From the NCBI GenBank assembly GCA_045636705.1, contig JAZTYA010000030.1, positions 1 through 64,000 of the forward strand: a stretch of DNA of 64,000 nucleotides, in the 5' to 3' direction. The DNA comes from SFWF01 sp045636705. GTDB taxonomy: Bacteria > Bacillota > Clostridia > Oscillospirales > Acutalibacteraceae. The translations under genes and the position numbers were made by a program. Shown one piece after another: positions 1 through 9,842 of the stretch; within the stretch, counting starts at the first letter, position 1; every line of letters starts with the position of its first letter. A model generated the notes under the pieces. That model did not search any database. It was not told where the DNA came from and saw only the letters and a list, made by a program, of their open reading frames with translations.

Positions 1-3000
1 TTGTAGGTTAAGAGATTGGTGCCTGTGTAGTTGCCTTTCATAGCAACGGCAACTGTGTAGGTTCCTGTATTCTTGCAACCCTCTGAATAGGTTACTGTGT
101 AGTTGCTTGAAGAAATGGTATTTCCGTTTGAGTCCTTAACCGTAACGGTTGGCTTTTGTACCTTGCCGTTATAGGTGTAAGAAGTCTTTGAAAGGCTAAA
201 GGTCATAGGGAAATAAATTATAGTTGTACGCTTAACATCACCACAAACAGTACACTTATTTTCTATTTTACCATTCTGTGTAAGTGTTGCCTTGGTTACA
301 ATTTCCTTGTAATCGTGGTCAGATACTTCTCTTTCCTCGCCGCAAGCGTTACAGTCTGCATCGCAAGCGTTGTCGTAATCGTGGTTAGAAACGGTTCTTT
401 CTTCACCACAGAAATTACAATAAGTGTCGCAAGCATTATCATATGTATGACCTAAATTACAATCTGTTGAACCATAGTGCCAGAAAGCATCTGTAAAATC
501 ATAATTACCACTTCCTATAGAAATATTTTCTTTATCTGACTCTCTTCCTAGGTAATATACATCACTAAGGCTTGAGCAATCATAAAACGCACCAGAGCCT
601 ATGCTTGTGACGCTATCGGGTATGGTAATGCTTGTAAGGCTTGGGCAAAATGAAAACGCCCAAGAGCTTATGCTTGTGACGCTATCGGGGATGGTAATGC
701 TTGTAAGGCTTTTGCAATAAGAAAACGCCCAAGTGCCTATGCTTGTGACACTATCAGGAATAGTTATGCTTGTAAGACTATCGCAACTATGAAACGCACA
801 AGAGCCTATGCTTGTGACGCTATCGGGTATGGTAATGCTTTCAAGGCTTGAGCAAGAGTCAAACGCATTATCGCCTATGCTTGTTACGCTATCGGGGATG
901 GTGATGTTTGTAAGGCTTGAGCAACTAACAAACGCATAAGAGCCTATGCTTGTTACGCTATCAGGGATAGTTACGCTGGTAAGGCTATCGCAATCAGAAA
1001 ACGCACCAGAGCCTATACTTGTTACACTATCTGGAATAGTTACGCTTGTAAGTCTTGTGCAATCTTCAAACACACCAGAGCCTATGCTTGTGACACTATC
1101 AGGGATAATTACGCTTGTAAGGCTTGTGCAATCTTCAAACGCCCAAGAGCCTATGCTTGTTACACTATCAGGAATAGTTACGCTTGTAAGGCTATCGCAC
1201 CAAGAAAACGCCCAAGAACCTATGCTTGTGACACTATTGGGGATAGTGACGCTAGTAAGGTTAGTGCAATCTTCAAACGCAGAATCTGCAATCGTTTTTG
1301 TTGCACTTTTTATAACATAAGAACCTGAAATTGTGTCTTTTGCTTGAATTAAATGATTGCCAATATAAAGTACACTATTTTCCCAATTTAAAGAATTATT
1401 AAAATATGCCGTATTATAAAACGCATAATCGCCTATGCTCTCAACACTATCAGGAATAGTTACGCTTGTAAGGCTTGAGCAATCTTCAAACGCAGAATAG
1501 CCTATGCTGGTGGCACTATCAGGAATAGTTACGCTTGTAAGGCTTGTGCAAAGTTCAAACGCCCAAGAGCCTATGCTTGTTATGCCATCTGGTAAATCTA
1601 TGTTAGTAAGGCTATGGCAACTAGCAAACGCATAATCACCTATACTTGTAACACTATCGGGGATGGTTATATTTAAAAGTTCGGTACATCCAGAAAAAGC
1701 CGATGCCGGAATTGTCGTTACACCACTTCCTATGTTTACTGTTTTTAAATTAGTGCAATCATAAAACACAGGGTAATAAACTACCCCTTCTTCGTCTTCC
1801 AAAATATATTGTGTACAATTTTCCGTATTAAAGTTAACTGTTTCAAGTCCGGTACATCCAGAAAATGCACCGCCACATATACTTGCTGCCCCTTTGCCTA
1901 TAGTAGCCATAATAAGATTTGTGCAACCTGAGAACGCAAAATAGCCTATATATGTTACACTATCAGGAACGGTTATACTTGTCAGGCTTGTGCAACCTCC
2001 AAATGCACGCTCGCCTATGCTTGTGACACCTTCGGGGATGGTTATGCTTGTAAGGCTGGAGCAATCATAAAACGCATCCTCGCCTATGCTAGTTACACTG
2101 TCGGGGATGGTGATACTTGTAAGGCTAGAGCAATAATCAAACGCATAATAGCCTATGCTTGTTACGGGGTGGCCTCCTAGGGTTTTTGGGATAACAACAT
2201 CCCCACTAAAGTCCTCATCAAAACCGGTTATTGTAGCTTCGCCGCTTTCAACGGTATAATCAAAAAATGATTCATCGGTTGGAGGTGCACTTGAAGTATC
2301 ATCACTCGATGTATTGTCGCTTGATGCCGAGTCGCTTGAAACCTCGCTTGATGTCTCTTCGCTAGAAACTTCTTCGCTTGAGGTGTCTTCGCTGGAAACT
2401 TCTTCGCTTGAAGTATTCTCGCTAGAGGTATTATCATCGTCTATTTCGCCTTCAAATAAGCCAAGCTTTACGCCGTGCTGATACAAAAGGTTTGCTAGTA
2501 GGTTATATCCCTTTGCATTAAGGTGAATTTCGGTTCTGCTGGTTTCATTAAGTCTTAAGGAAACAGGAATTAAACCGAGCGCCATTTCTTCTCTGTCGGT
2601 ATCAGTTACGGTAAGTCCTGCTTCTTCCATAGCGCCATTTTGAACGTACTCAATAAGGTCAACCGCGTGGTCGCCAAAGGCAGCCTTGAACTTCTTATAC
2701 ATTTCCTGATTGTTAGGCTTGTTCCAATGAATGAAAGGAATAACGATTAGGTATCTATCGTTTCCTCTGTAGTCAATCATTCTCTGATACTGTGCAACTA
2801 GTTCGTCGATATTGCTATATCCGCCGTTAAAGCCCATAAAGTAAATATCGCAATAGTTGTTTTTAGGGGTAGTAATAATATCGAGAACTGCATTGCTTCC
2901 AGCAGGGATTGTAAGCTCTTCAAGGGTTGTAGCATTGCCCTCACGAACAAGGTAGGTGTCTGCAGAAGTGTCGGTCCAAGAATAGTTTTCAAACTTAATT

Positions 3001-5900
3001 CTATAAGTAGCGCCGTTAATCGTTACCTTATCAATGGGAAGGTCTCTTCCGAAGGGGGAGGTCCAACGAAGTGAACGGCCATCCTCTGCTATAAAGCCAC
3101 GGTCGGTGCCTTCGCCTATCTTCACACGCTTTTCGCCTGCGGGGAAGGTTATATCGTTCTTTGTAAATATCGGCATACCGCCCTGACGAGCCATAATGTC
3201 GGTGGTTCTTTCTCCGCGGTCACCACAGTTTTGAACAAGGTAATCATCACCTAAAAGGGTCTGTAAAACCGAAGGATATCTTTCGTGTACGGCAAAGCCC
3301 ATACCCTCGGTCATACTGTCGCCATAGCAGGTTATAATCTGCTTATCGGTAACCTCATCTTCGCCTGAAATTACTTCAAACTCATAAAGTGAAACCGTGT
3401 TAGACTCATTACATCCTACAAACTGTAAAAGAACGTAGCGTCCGCTTAAGTTTATGGCAGACGTTACACCGCCAACGTCACCGTTAGTTCCCGTAACCTG
3501 TGCGCCAAGTGTTCCGTTTGCTTTAATGCCTTCGAAAACGTTTGCCTTATTCTCTTCGGAGAAATCTCCCTCAAAGTCGCCCTGTTCAGCTACATAAACG
3601 TTGTAGTTATACGTTCTTTTGCCTGTAGTACCTGATGTAAGATAAGGTCTTACCTTGCTTATGTCATAGGTAGCGCCTAAGTCAACAATAAACCAAGCAG
3701 TTCTGCCATCGGTTGCGCCGTTTGCCATCCACTTGTTTGCGTCATCAATTTTTCCATCAAAAGCCTTGTATGCAGGCAAATCGGTAGAATCACAAGATAA
3801 AATGCGGTCTGCAGTAGCACCGAATGCTACGTTTACTGCCTTGTTAGGAACCTTTTTACCATAGAGCTCAAACTCAGCAATGCTGACGTCCTTTGTTCCT
3901 TTATACTGGTCGGCAGTATAGCAAGCGGTTACGTCAATTAAAATATAACGGCCTGTTCCGCTAATACTTACGAACTCTTTTAGTCCTGCATGCTTTTGAG
4001 CTGATATAATCTTTGTACCACTTCTGATTTCTTCAGCTAATGCTTCCTTGTTTTCGTCTGTAAAGGCAATTCCGCCAAGGTCAGATGCAGCATATACATT
4101 ATATTCCACAACTCTGTCACCGTCAGTGGTTACAGTTAATTTCGCAGAATCAAAGCTATAAACTGCGCCAAGGTCAAGGATTAAATATCCCTGGCCTGCA
4201 CCTGCGGCGCCATTCTTTCCGTTCCACCATTTATCAGCGTTTTCCTTGGTCTTTTTGCCATCAAAGGCATTATAGCCGTATGCTATACCACCATGAGAAG
4301 AAGCGATAACTCTGTTTCTGTCCGCCTCATTTGTTTTATCGATAAGGGCAATATTCTTAATCTCAGTTGAATTGTCTTCGCTTGTGTCGTCGTTGTCTTT
4401 TTCCTCTTCGCCTTCAAACAAGTCTAATTTTTGTCCCTGTTCAAAAACTGCTTGTGCTAAAATTTCATAGCCCTGAGGATTTAAGTGAACGTCCGTTTTA
4501 CTAGCTGTGTATCTTATTGAAAGAGGAACGTAGCCTGCGGCAAGTTCGGTCTTATCCTCTTCGGTTAAGGTAATGCCTGCTTTTTCCATACCGCCGTTAG
4601 TCAAATACTCAACAAAGTCTACTACGTGGTCGCCGAATTCAGCCTTGAACTTTTGATAAATTTCCTTACTCTTATCGGTTGCTCTGTCCCATTTATCATA
4701 AGGGAGAACAATTATATATCTATCGTTTCCTCTGTAAGCAACAGCCTGCTTATAGAGGTTTACTAAATGGTCAACGCTCTCATATCGACCGTTAAAGCCC
4801 ATAAAGTAAATATCGCAGTAGTTGTTCTTTGAAACCTCGGTAATTCCATCGAGTTTTGCCTCTGTGCCTGCAGGAATTGTTACTGCGGTTGTGGCATCCT
4901 CGCGGATTAAATATGTATCACCGTCGGTTAAACCTGTATAATTCTCAATAGAAATCTTATAGGTTGCGCCGCCAATTACTATGTTTTCGATAGGAAGGTC
5001 TCTGCCAAAAGGTGGTGTCCACTGAATTGGGCGGTCAACCATTCCGTCATTTGCAATAAAGCCACGGCTGCTGCTATCCCCAATTAACACCTTGGTTTCG
5101 CCTTCGGCAAAGGTGATTTCGTTCTTTGTATAGATTTTCATAGAACCTTGGCGAGACATAATATCAACTATTCTCTCTCCGCTGTCGCCTGCGTTCTGAA
5201 CAAGGAAATTGCTTCCAAGTCTGTTCTGTAAAAAGGCAGGATAGGTCTTATCCTCCTTCATACTCATACCTGCGGTTACGCTATCACCAAAACAGGTAAC
5301 GATAAGCTGAGAAGGAGTATAGTTTGAGTGGTCGCCTTTTGCAAAAATCTCAAACTCATAAAGTGAAACCGTGTTAGACTCATTACAATCAACAAACTGT
5401 AAAAGCACGTAACGGCCCTTAGCATCAAAGGTGGTTGTTGTTCCGCCAACCAAAGCATTAGAACTGTTAACGGTTGACGCTTTGGTTCCGTTTTTAGAAA
5501 TAAAATCAAAAACTTCAGCCTTTTTGCTTTCTGCAAAGGTGCCCTCAAAATCATCTTCTTTTACTACGTAAATGTTGTAGTAATAAAGTCTTTTATTGGT
5601 AGTTCCTGCGCCAACTGTTGTTTTTGCAGAAACTAGGTCAAAATCTTTACCGAGGTCAACAATAACCCAAGCGGTTCCGTCTTTAGCTCCATCGCCCATC
5701 CACTTGTTGTTATCACCCTCGACGCCATCAAAGGCGCGATAAGGATAAAATCCACTTGTTGTGCCGTTTGCTAAAACTCTGCTGGAATCAGTGCCTAACG
5801 CTACGTTAGTTGTTACCTCTTCTGCAGCTGCAAAAAGTCCCATTGGTACAACGCTTAGCACCATCATAATTGATAAAATTACTGCTAAAATTTTCTTCAT
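1..5900 (-). CDS. Giant secreted SGNH hydrolase / F5/8C-like / leucine-rich-repeat surface protein (3' end beyond window)
   Basis: The frame is open from an ATG at 5900 (GGAGGAATATT just upstream) to the left edge, about 1,966 residues without a stop, so the C-terminus is missing. In order: signal peptide (1-24); F5/8C-like sandwich (about 30-165); SGNH/GDSL hydrolase (about 200-485) with GDSVTAG, a GFNG variant of the GxND block and DVHLNPQGY as the Asp-x-x-His block; two more F5/8C-like sandwiches (about 514-680 and 690-845); second SGNH hydrolase (GDSMTEG near 857, EIHLNAKGY near 1125); Ser/Glu-rich TSSEE linker (about 1157-1205); about 22 BspA-type LRR_5 repeats (about 1226-1780); two Cys-rich knuckles of the HDYDNACDADCNACGEE type; an Ig-like domain. 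The likely role is a cell-surface or released esterase that removes acyl groups from glycans; substrate is inferred only. A wall anchor or dockerin may lie beyond the edge. Confidence 0.85.
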   Translation of the reverse strand, partial: MKKILAVILSIMMVLSVVPMGLFAAAEEVTTNVALGTDSSRVLANGTTSGFYPYRAFDGVEGDNNKWMGDGAKDGTAWVIVDLGKDFDLVSAKTTVGAGTTNKRLYYYNIYVVKEDDFEGTFAESKKAEVFDFISKNGTKASTVNSSNALVGGTTTTFDAKGRYVLLQFVDCNESNTVSLYEFEIFAKGDHSNYTPSQLIVTCFGDSVTAGMSMKEDKTYPAFLQNRLGSNFLVQNAGDSGERIVDIMSRQGSMKIYTKNEITFAEGETKVLIGDSSSRGFIANDGMVDRPIQWTPPFGRDLPIENIVIGGATYKISIENYTGLTDGDTYLIREDATTAVTIPAGTEAKLDGITEVSKNNYCDIYFMGFNGRYESVDHLVNLYKQAVAYRGNDRYIIVLPYDKWDRATDKSKEIYQKFKAEFGDHVVDFVEYLTNGGMEKAGITLTEEDKTELAAGYVPLSIRYTASKTDVHLNPQGYEILAQAVFEQGQKLDLFEGEEEKDNDDTSEDNSTEIKNIALIDKTNEADRNRVIASSHGGIAYGYNAFDGKKTKENADKWWNGKNGAAGAGQGYLILDLGAVYSFDSAKLTVTTDGDRVVEYNVYAASDLGGIAFTDENKEALAEEIRSGTKIISAQKHAGLKEFVSISGTGRYILIDVTACYTADQYKGTKDVSIAEFELYGKKVPNKAVNVAFGATADRILSCDSTDLPAYKAFDGKIDDANKWMANGATDGRTAWFIVDLGATYDISKVRPYLTSGTTGKRTYNYNVYVAEQGDFEGDFSEENKANVFEGIKANGTLGAQVTGTNGDVGGVTSAINLSGRYVLLQFVGCNESNTVSLYEFEVISGEDEVTDKQIITCYGDSMTEGMGFAVHERYPSVLQTLLGDDYLVQNCGDRGERTTDIMARQGGMPIFTKNDITFPAGEKRVKIGEGTDRGFIAEDGRSLRWTSPFGRDLPIDKVTINGATYRIKFENYSWTDTSADTYLVREGNATTLEELTIPAGSNAVLDIITTPKNNYCDIYFMGFNGGYSNIDELVAQYQRMIDYRGNDRYLIVIPFIHWNKPNNQEMYKKFKAAFGDHAVDLIEYVQNGAMEEAGLTVTDTDREEMALGLIPVSLRLNETSRTEIHLNAKGYNLLANLLYQHGVKLGLFEGEIDDDNTSSENTSSEEVSSEDTSSEEVSSEETSSEVSSDSASSDNTSSDDTSSAPPTDESFFDYTVESGEATITGFDEDFSGDVVIPKTLGGHPVTSIGYYAFDYCSSLTSITIPDSVTSIGEDAFYDCSSLTSITIPEGVTSIGERAFGGCTSLTSITVPDSVTYIGYFAFSGCTNLIMATIGKGAASICGGAFSGCTGLETVNFNTENCTQYILEDEEGVVYYPVFYDCTNLKTVNIGSGVTTIPASAFSGCTELLNITIPDSVTSIGDYAFASCHSLTNIDLPDGITSIGSWAFELCTSLTSVTIPDSATSIGYSAFEDCSSLTSVTIPDSVESIGDYAFYNTAYFNNSLNWENSVLYIGNHLIQAKDTISGSYVIKSATKTIADSAFEDCTNLTSVTIPNSVTSIGSWAFSWCDSLTSVTIPDSVTSIGSWAFEDCTSLTSVIIPDSVTSIGSGVFEDCTRLTSVTIPDSVTSIGSGAFSDCDSLTSVTIPDSVTSIGSYAFVSCSSLTNITIPDSVTSIGDNAFDSCSSLESITIPDSVTSIGSCAFHSCDSLTSITIPDSVTSIGTWAFSYCKSLTSITIPDSVTSISSWAFSFCPSLTSITIPDSVTSIGSGAFYDCSSLSDVYYLGRESDKENISIGSGNYDFTDAFWHYGSTDCNLGHTYDNACDTYCNFCGEERTVSNHDYDNACDADCNACGEEREVSDHDYKEIVTKATLTQNGKIENKCTVCGDVKRTTIIYFPMTFSLSKTSYTYNGKVQKPTVTVKDSNGNTISSSNYTVTYSEGCKNTGTYTVAVAMKGNYTGTNLLTY
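560..2215 (-). repeat. Tandem 69-bp leucine-rich-repeat units inside the giant surface gene
   Basis: Units of 23 codons encode the consensus TSITIPDSVTSIGxxAFxxC, the BspA/LRR_5 type. About 22 units are present, some irregular, with longer inserts near 1300-1420 and 1740-1860. Units at about 580-1300 are nearly identical at the DNA level, differing mainly at the three to five codons just before the conserved Cys. Such tracts can gain or lose whole units in frame by recombination. Confidence 0.85.
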
Positions 5901-5937
5901 AATATTCCTCCTTAAAGAATATACTCCCACATCTAAA

Positions 5938-5966
5938 ATTTTATCATACATTACTGCTTATTTCAA
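5938..5966 (-). promoter_or_regulatory. Sigma-A promoter of the giant surface gene
   Basis: On the minus strand TTGAAA (5961-5966) is followed after 17 bases by TAAAAT (5938-5943), about 37 bases ahead of the ATG. Spacing and boxes fit the vegetative consensus, so the gene probably has its own promoter rather than depending on uvrC. Confidence 0.55.
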
Positions 5967-5967
5967 C

Positions 5968-6009
5968 AAAAAAATAAGTCTCACTTAAAATTAAGTAAGG
6001 CTTATTTTT
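5968..6009 (-). terminator. Imperfect terminator after uvrC
   Basis: An interrupted inverted repeat (AAAATAAG-type arm against CTTATTTTT) lies at the uvrC stop, with A/T runs on both flanks. It separates uvrC from the surface gene. Confidence 0.4.
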
Positions 6010-7825
6010 ATTCATTATAAAACTGATAAATATTTGTGGCTACCTTTTCAGAAACTCCTTTTTGTTTTAGGTCTTCTATCGTTGCATTTTTAATTGCGGT
6101 TATGGTTTTGAACTCCTTTAAAAGTTTTTTTGCAGTCGCAGGACCGACACCTGAAATGCTTGTAAGTTCACTTTCAAAAGTCACCATTTTATTGCGCTTA
6201 TGGTGGTAGCCAATAGCCGTTCTGTGCACCTCATCCTGAATGGCAGTAATAAGGGTGTAGACCTTTCTGTTGGCCTTGATTTCGATATCATTATCCCCTG
6301 CGGTAATTGCCCTTGTTTTATGCTTTGAGTCCTTTACCATACCAAACATGGGAATATCGAGGTTTGCTTCCATTAGCGCCTTTTTACCTGCTGTTACCTG
6401 ACCCACACCGCCATCTAAAAGTATTAAATCGGGTAAGGCTTTAAAGCTTTCATCCTCGCCCTTTTTATACTCATTAAATCTACGGGTTAAAACCTCAGTC
6501 AAGGAACGGAAGTCGTCCTGACCAATAAAGGTTTTTATTTTAAACTTGCGGTAGTGGCTCTTCTGTGGTCTGCCGTTTAAAAAGACAACCATTGAAGCGA
6601 CGTTTTCACTACCTGCGGTGTTTGAAATATCGTATGACTCTATTCTCTCAGGAATTTTTTTAAGGCCGAAAAGTGTCACAAGCTCGTTTAGTGCTGAGGT
6701 TTCCCTGCCACTACGTTCTATCCTTTTAGCAAGGCTTTCCGCCGCATTAGAAAGACACATATCAACAAGTTCTCTGCCCCTTCCCCTTTGCGGAACGGTT
6801 ATTGACACATAATATTTTTTAGTGTCGGTAAGCCACTTTTCGATTAAGGCTTTATCCAAAGGTTGCTGGTCGATAAGTATTTGAGGCGGAATATCGGTAT
6901 TATCTTCATAATAACGAGGCAAAAATTCCGAATATAACTCTTCTTTTGAGGAAACGCCTGATACAAAATACTCCTTTTTATCGCTTAAAACACCTTCGCG
7001 GAAGATAAGAAGGTTTATACAGGCCAGTTCCTTTGAAAGCATCGAAGAAAAGACGTCCTGTCGTTTTTTCTCTCCGATTATCACCTTTTGCTTATTCTTA
7101 CGCTTTTCAAGGGCACGAATGCGGTCGCGGAGCCTTGCGGCAAGTTCAAAATCCAGTCTTTCGGATGCTGCTTCCATTTTTTCGTTTAGTTTTCTTATAT
7201 CACTTTCATCCGAACTGCCTTTTTTGATAAAATTAATAGCGCTATCGACACACTCGTTATATTCGTTAAGGCTAATATTTCCGTTGCAAGGTGCCGAACA
7301 ATTGCCTATATGAAAGTTTAAGCAAGGTTTGGTTTTTTTATCAAAGCTGCGGTTACAGTCTGGTAGTTTAAAGATTTTCATAGCCTCGTCTACCGCTTGT
7401 CTTGCAACGAAGAAGGAGTAATAAGGACCTAAATAGTCGGCCTTTTTATCATCCTTCGTATGCACAGCCTCTATTTTGCGCCATTTTTCATTTGTTATTT
7501 TAATATAGTGATATCCCTTATCGTCCTTTAAAAGAATATTGTACTTTGGTTGATGCTTTTTAATAAGGGCATTTTCGAGAAGCAAAGCCTCGTATTCGGT
7601 ATCACAGATAATGTAATCGAAATTTTCTACGTGACGCACCATCTGTTGAACCTTTAAGGAGTGATTATTCCCGCTACCAAAATACTGTGTTACTCGGTTT
7701 TTAAGTGCCTTTGCCTTGCCAACGTAAATAATCTGTCCGCCTGAGTTTTTCATAATATAAACGCCAGGTGCCAGCGGTAAGGCGTTGGCTTTTGTTTTAA
7801 GTTCTTTTAACTTCTCGGTCTGCAA
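6008..7825 (-). CDS. uvrC: Excinuclease ABC subunit C
   Basis: UvrC makes both incisions in nucleotide excision repair with UvrA and UvrB. The 605-residue protein has the family's normal length and architecture: GIY-YIG nuclease at the N-terminus (PGVYIMKN, IIYVGKAKALKNR), a Cys cluster near residues 155-180 (CLNFHIGNCSAPC), a UVR helix pair near 205-235, the RNase H-like second nuclease (ESYDISNTAGSENVASMV, with its catalytic Asp), and C-terminal helix-hairpin-helix motifs (ISGVGPATAKKLL). The start is TTG, supported by GGAGGGGATTTC directly upstream and by good alignment of the N-terminus. It lies 59 bases behind the epsC-like gene and could be co-transcribed with the polysaccharide cassette. 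Confidence 0.97.
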   Translation of the reverse strand: MQTEKLKELKTKANALPLAPGVYIMKNSGGQIIYVGKAKALKNRVTQYFGSGNNHSLKVQQMVRHVENFDYIICDTEYEALLLENALIKKHQPKYNILLKDDKGYHYIKITNEKWRKIEAVHTKDDKKADYLGPYYSFFVARQAVDEAMKIFKLPDCNRSFDKKTKPCLNFHIGNCSAPCNGNISLNEYNECVDSAINFIKKGSSDESDIRKLNEKMEAASERLDFELAARLRDRIRALEKRKNKQKVIIGEKKRQDVFSSMLSKELACINLLIFREGVLSDKKEYFVSGVSSKEELYSEFLPRYYEDNTDIPPQILIDQQPLDKALIEKWLTDTKKYYVSITVPQRGRGRELVDMCLSNAAESLAKRIERSGRETSALNELVTLFGLKKIPERIESYDISNTAGSENVASMVVFLNGRPQKSHYRKFKIKTFIGQDDFRSLTEVLTRRFNEYKKGEDESFKALPDLILLDGGVGQVTAGKKALMEANLDIPMFGMVKDSKHKTRAITAGDNDIEIKANRKVYTLITAIQDEVHRTAIGYHHKRNKMVTFESELTSISGVGPATAKKLLKEFKTITAIKNATIEDLKQKGVSEKVATNIYQFYNE

Positions 7826-7848
7826 GAAATCCCCTCCTTTTACAAAGA

Positions 7849-7874
7849 ATGCGGTAAGGAAATCCCTACCGCAT
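7849..7874 (-). terminator. Weak hairpin between the epsC-like gene and uvrC
   Basis: ATGCGGTA pairs with TACCGCAT around a loop that can extend the stem by two G-C pairs. The T-run on the minus strand is poor (TCTTTG), so it is likely a leaky attenuator or an mRNA-stability element rather than a full stop. Confidence 0.4.
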
Positions 7875-7884
7875 AAATTTAATC

Positions 7885-9801
7885 TTATTCCTCTTCTGAC
7901 GTGTCCTTTATGTTGTTCATTTCGTCGGACTTGTCCGCATCACGATTAACTTCCTCAGGGTCCTTATATGTAGGAACCACTTTTTTCATAGCCATCTTTA
8001 TGTTTTTAGCATAAAGTTCGCCTTTTTCAGAATTAACCGCATCGCAAAGGATTTTTATTTTTTCTTCAACTTCTGCTCTGGTTAAAGGCTTGTCCTTCTC
8101 TATGAAAATCATATTATTTTCGGTCTTATCAAGCTTTTCGGTCTTAATAAGGAGCTCCTCATAAAGCTTTTCACCGGGACGAAGTCCTACCTCGACGATA
8201 TCAATATCGACATAAGGCTTGTATCCAGAAAGTTTAATCATATTTTCGGCAAGGTCGATAATTTTAATAGGCTTGCCCATATCAAGAACAAAAAGTTCTC
8301 CCCTGTTTGCCATAAAACCTGCCTGCATAACAAGCTGTGATGCTTCGGGTATTGTCATGAAGTATCTGATAATTCGCTTATCTGTAAGGGTAACAGGTCC
8401 ACCCTTTTCTATCTGCTTTCTAAATAGCGGAATTACCGAACCGTTAGAACCAAGAACGTTACCAAAACGAACCGCAGTAAAGGAAGTTTTACTGTCAATT
8501 CGGCTTTGAACTATCATCTCACACATGCGCTTTGAAGCACCCATAATGTTGGTTGGGTTTACCGCCTTGTCGGTAGAAATGAGGATGAATTTATCTGCGC
8601 CGTACTTTTCAGCCATATCAGCGGTGTTGTAGGTGCCGAGAACGTTGTTCTTGATAGCTTCACAACTGCTGTTTTCCATCAAAGGTACGTGTTTATGTGC
8701 TGCTGCATGGAAAACGATTTGAGGCTTATATTTATCAAATATAGCGTCAAGTCTGTCACGGTCTCTGACCGAAGCGATTTCAACGTCAAGCTTTAGCTTA
8801 TCGCCATATTTGCGAATAAGCTCCTGTTGAATTTCATATGCATTGTTTTCATAAATATCAACAATTATAAGTTGCCTGGGCTTTCTCTTTGCAATTTGAC
8901 GGCAAAGTTCACTACCAATTGAACCGCCACCACCTGTAACCAATACTACCTTATCAGAGTAATACTGAGCCATTGGAGGACTTACAACCTTAATTGCATT
9001 TCTGAAAAGAAGGTCCTCAATCTTAAACTCACGAATAACACGCTTGCCGTTAACGTTATCATCGTTGTGGTTAACGGGTAGGTCATAAAGCTTTACCTTA
9101 CAGCCGGTACGAGAATAGAACTCGAAAAGTTTAAATGCTGTATCGTTATCGATTTTAGGTAACGCGATAAAGATTTCCTGAACGGGAAGTTCTTTTATTA
9201 TTTCAATAATTTCTTCATTTTCAGGATAAATTTTTAAATCAAAAATCTTGTTTCCGACTTTTACCGGACTGTTATCAATAAAGCATATCGGACGATAGTG
9301 AGATTTTTCGTTGTACATTAGCTCTTCTGCAAGCAAGGTACCTATCTGTCCTGCGCCGACAATAGCAACGCCGATTTTATTAATGTAATTGATTCGAAGA
9401 TTTATATGACGATAAAACTGCTGGTATATAAACCTAAGTGTTAACGTTGCAACGTTAAAGGTTGTAACAATGGACGCATTCTGCCAAAAGCCTACGTAGG
9501 CACCAAGTGAACGTGCTATTAATATAGCCGAAACGCCGCCTAGGAAGTCAGATATAACCATTAGAAGATATGCCTTTGAGTTCGCATATCGCCAAATGTT
9601 TGTATAGATTGATAAGACAAATCTAGAGCCGAAGACCGTTGCCGTCAAAATAATGAAATTTATTATATTGTTAGCAAGCACGATATTGGTTTTATAGGTA
9701 AATTTTTCTAAAACCGCAACAGCGGCAAAGATTACCAACAGACAACTAAAATCTATTAAAACCAGACTTATTCTTCGAGAAATTATCGTCTTTTTCTTCA
9801 T
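7885..9801 (-). CDS. Membrane-bound nucleotide-sugar 4,6-dehydratase (EpsC/CapD/WbpM family)
   Basis: Likely converts a UDP-HexNAc to a 4-keto-6-deoxy sugar, an early step in making surface-polysaccharide repeat units. The first 150 residues hold four hydrophobic helices, followed by a Rossmann-type domain (VAIVGAGQIGTLLAEEL near 155) and the catalytic SDR domain beginning VLVTGGGGSIGSELCRQ near residue 290, with the AAAHKHVPLME segment and the ISTDKAVNPTNIMGASKR region typical of this family. A longer reading frame begins at TTG 9822, but the GGAGGG ribosome site lies inside that extension, so ATG 9801 (MKKKTIISRR) is chosen; 638 residues. It is the last gene of the cpsC-cpsD-cpsB-like cassette. 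No glycosyltransferase, flippase or polymerase follows in the window. Confidence 0.9.
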   Translation of the reverse strand: MKKKTIISRRISLVLIDFSCLLVIFAAVAVLEKFTYKTNIVLANNIINFIILTATVFGSRFVLSIYTNIWRYANSKAYLLMVISDFLGGVSAILIARSLGAYVGFWQNASIVTTFNVATLTLRFIYQQFYRHINLRINYINKIGVAIVGAGQIGTLLAEELMYNEKSHYRPICFIDNSPVKVGNKIFDLKIYPENEEIIEIIKELPVQEIFIALPKIDNDTAFKLFEFYSRTGCKVKLYDLPVNHNDDNVNGKRVIREFKIEDLLFRNAIKVVSPPMAQYYSDKVVLVTGGGGSIGSELCRQIAKRKPRQLIIVDIYENNAYEIQQELIRKYGDKLKLDVEIASVRDRDRLDAIFDKYKPQIVFHAAAHKHVPLMENSSCEAIKNNVLGTYNTADMAEKYGADKFILISTDKAVNPTNIMGASKRMCEMIVQSRIDSKTSFTAVRFGNVLGSNGSVIPLFRKQIEKGGPVTLTDKRIIRYFMTIPEASQLVMQAGFMANRGELFVLDMGKPIKIIDLAENMIKLSGYKPYVDIDIVEVGLRPGEKLYEELLIKTEKLDKTENNMIFIEKDKPLTRAEVEEKIKILCDAVNSEKGELYAKNIKMAMKKVVPTYKDPEEVNRDADKSDEMNNIKDTSEEE

Positions 9802-9842
9802 AAACCCTCCAAACAGAAGCAAGACCTTTCGGTTTGCCGTTT

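Noticed and set aside
946..1320. Plus-strand reading frame of 124 codons with internal repeats.
   Set aside because: It is the antisense of the leucine-rich repeats; the repeat unit has a length divisible by three, so no stops arise. No ribosome site, and the minus frame is clearly coding.
560..2215. Regular repeats that could be mistaken for a CRISPR array.
   Set aside because: The unit is 69 bases, in frame, and encodes a known protein repeat; no direct-repeat/spacer structure and no cas genes.
1..5900. Possible frameshifts or several genes in the first 5.9 kb.
   Set aside because: The minus frame from 5900 reads through domain after domain without a stop; it only lacks an end because the window cuts it.
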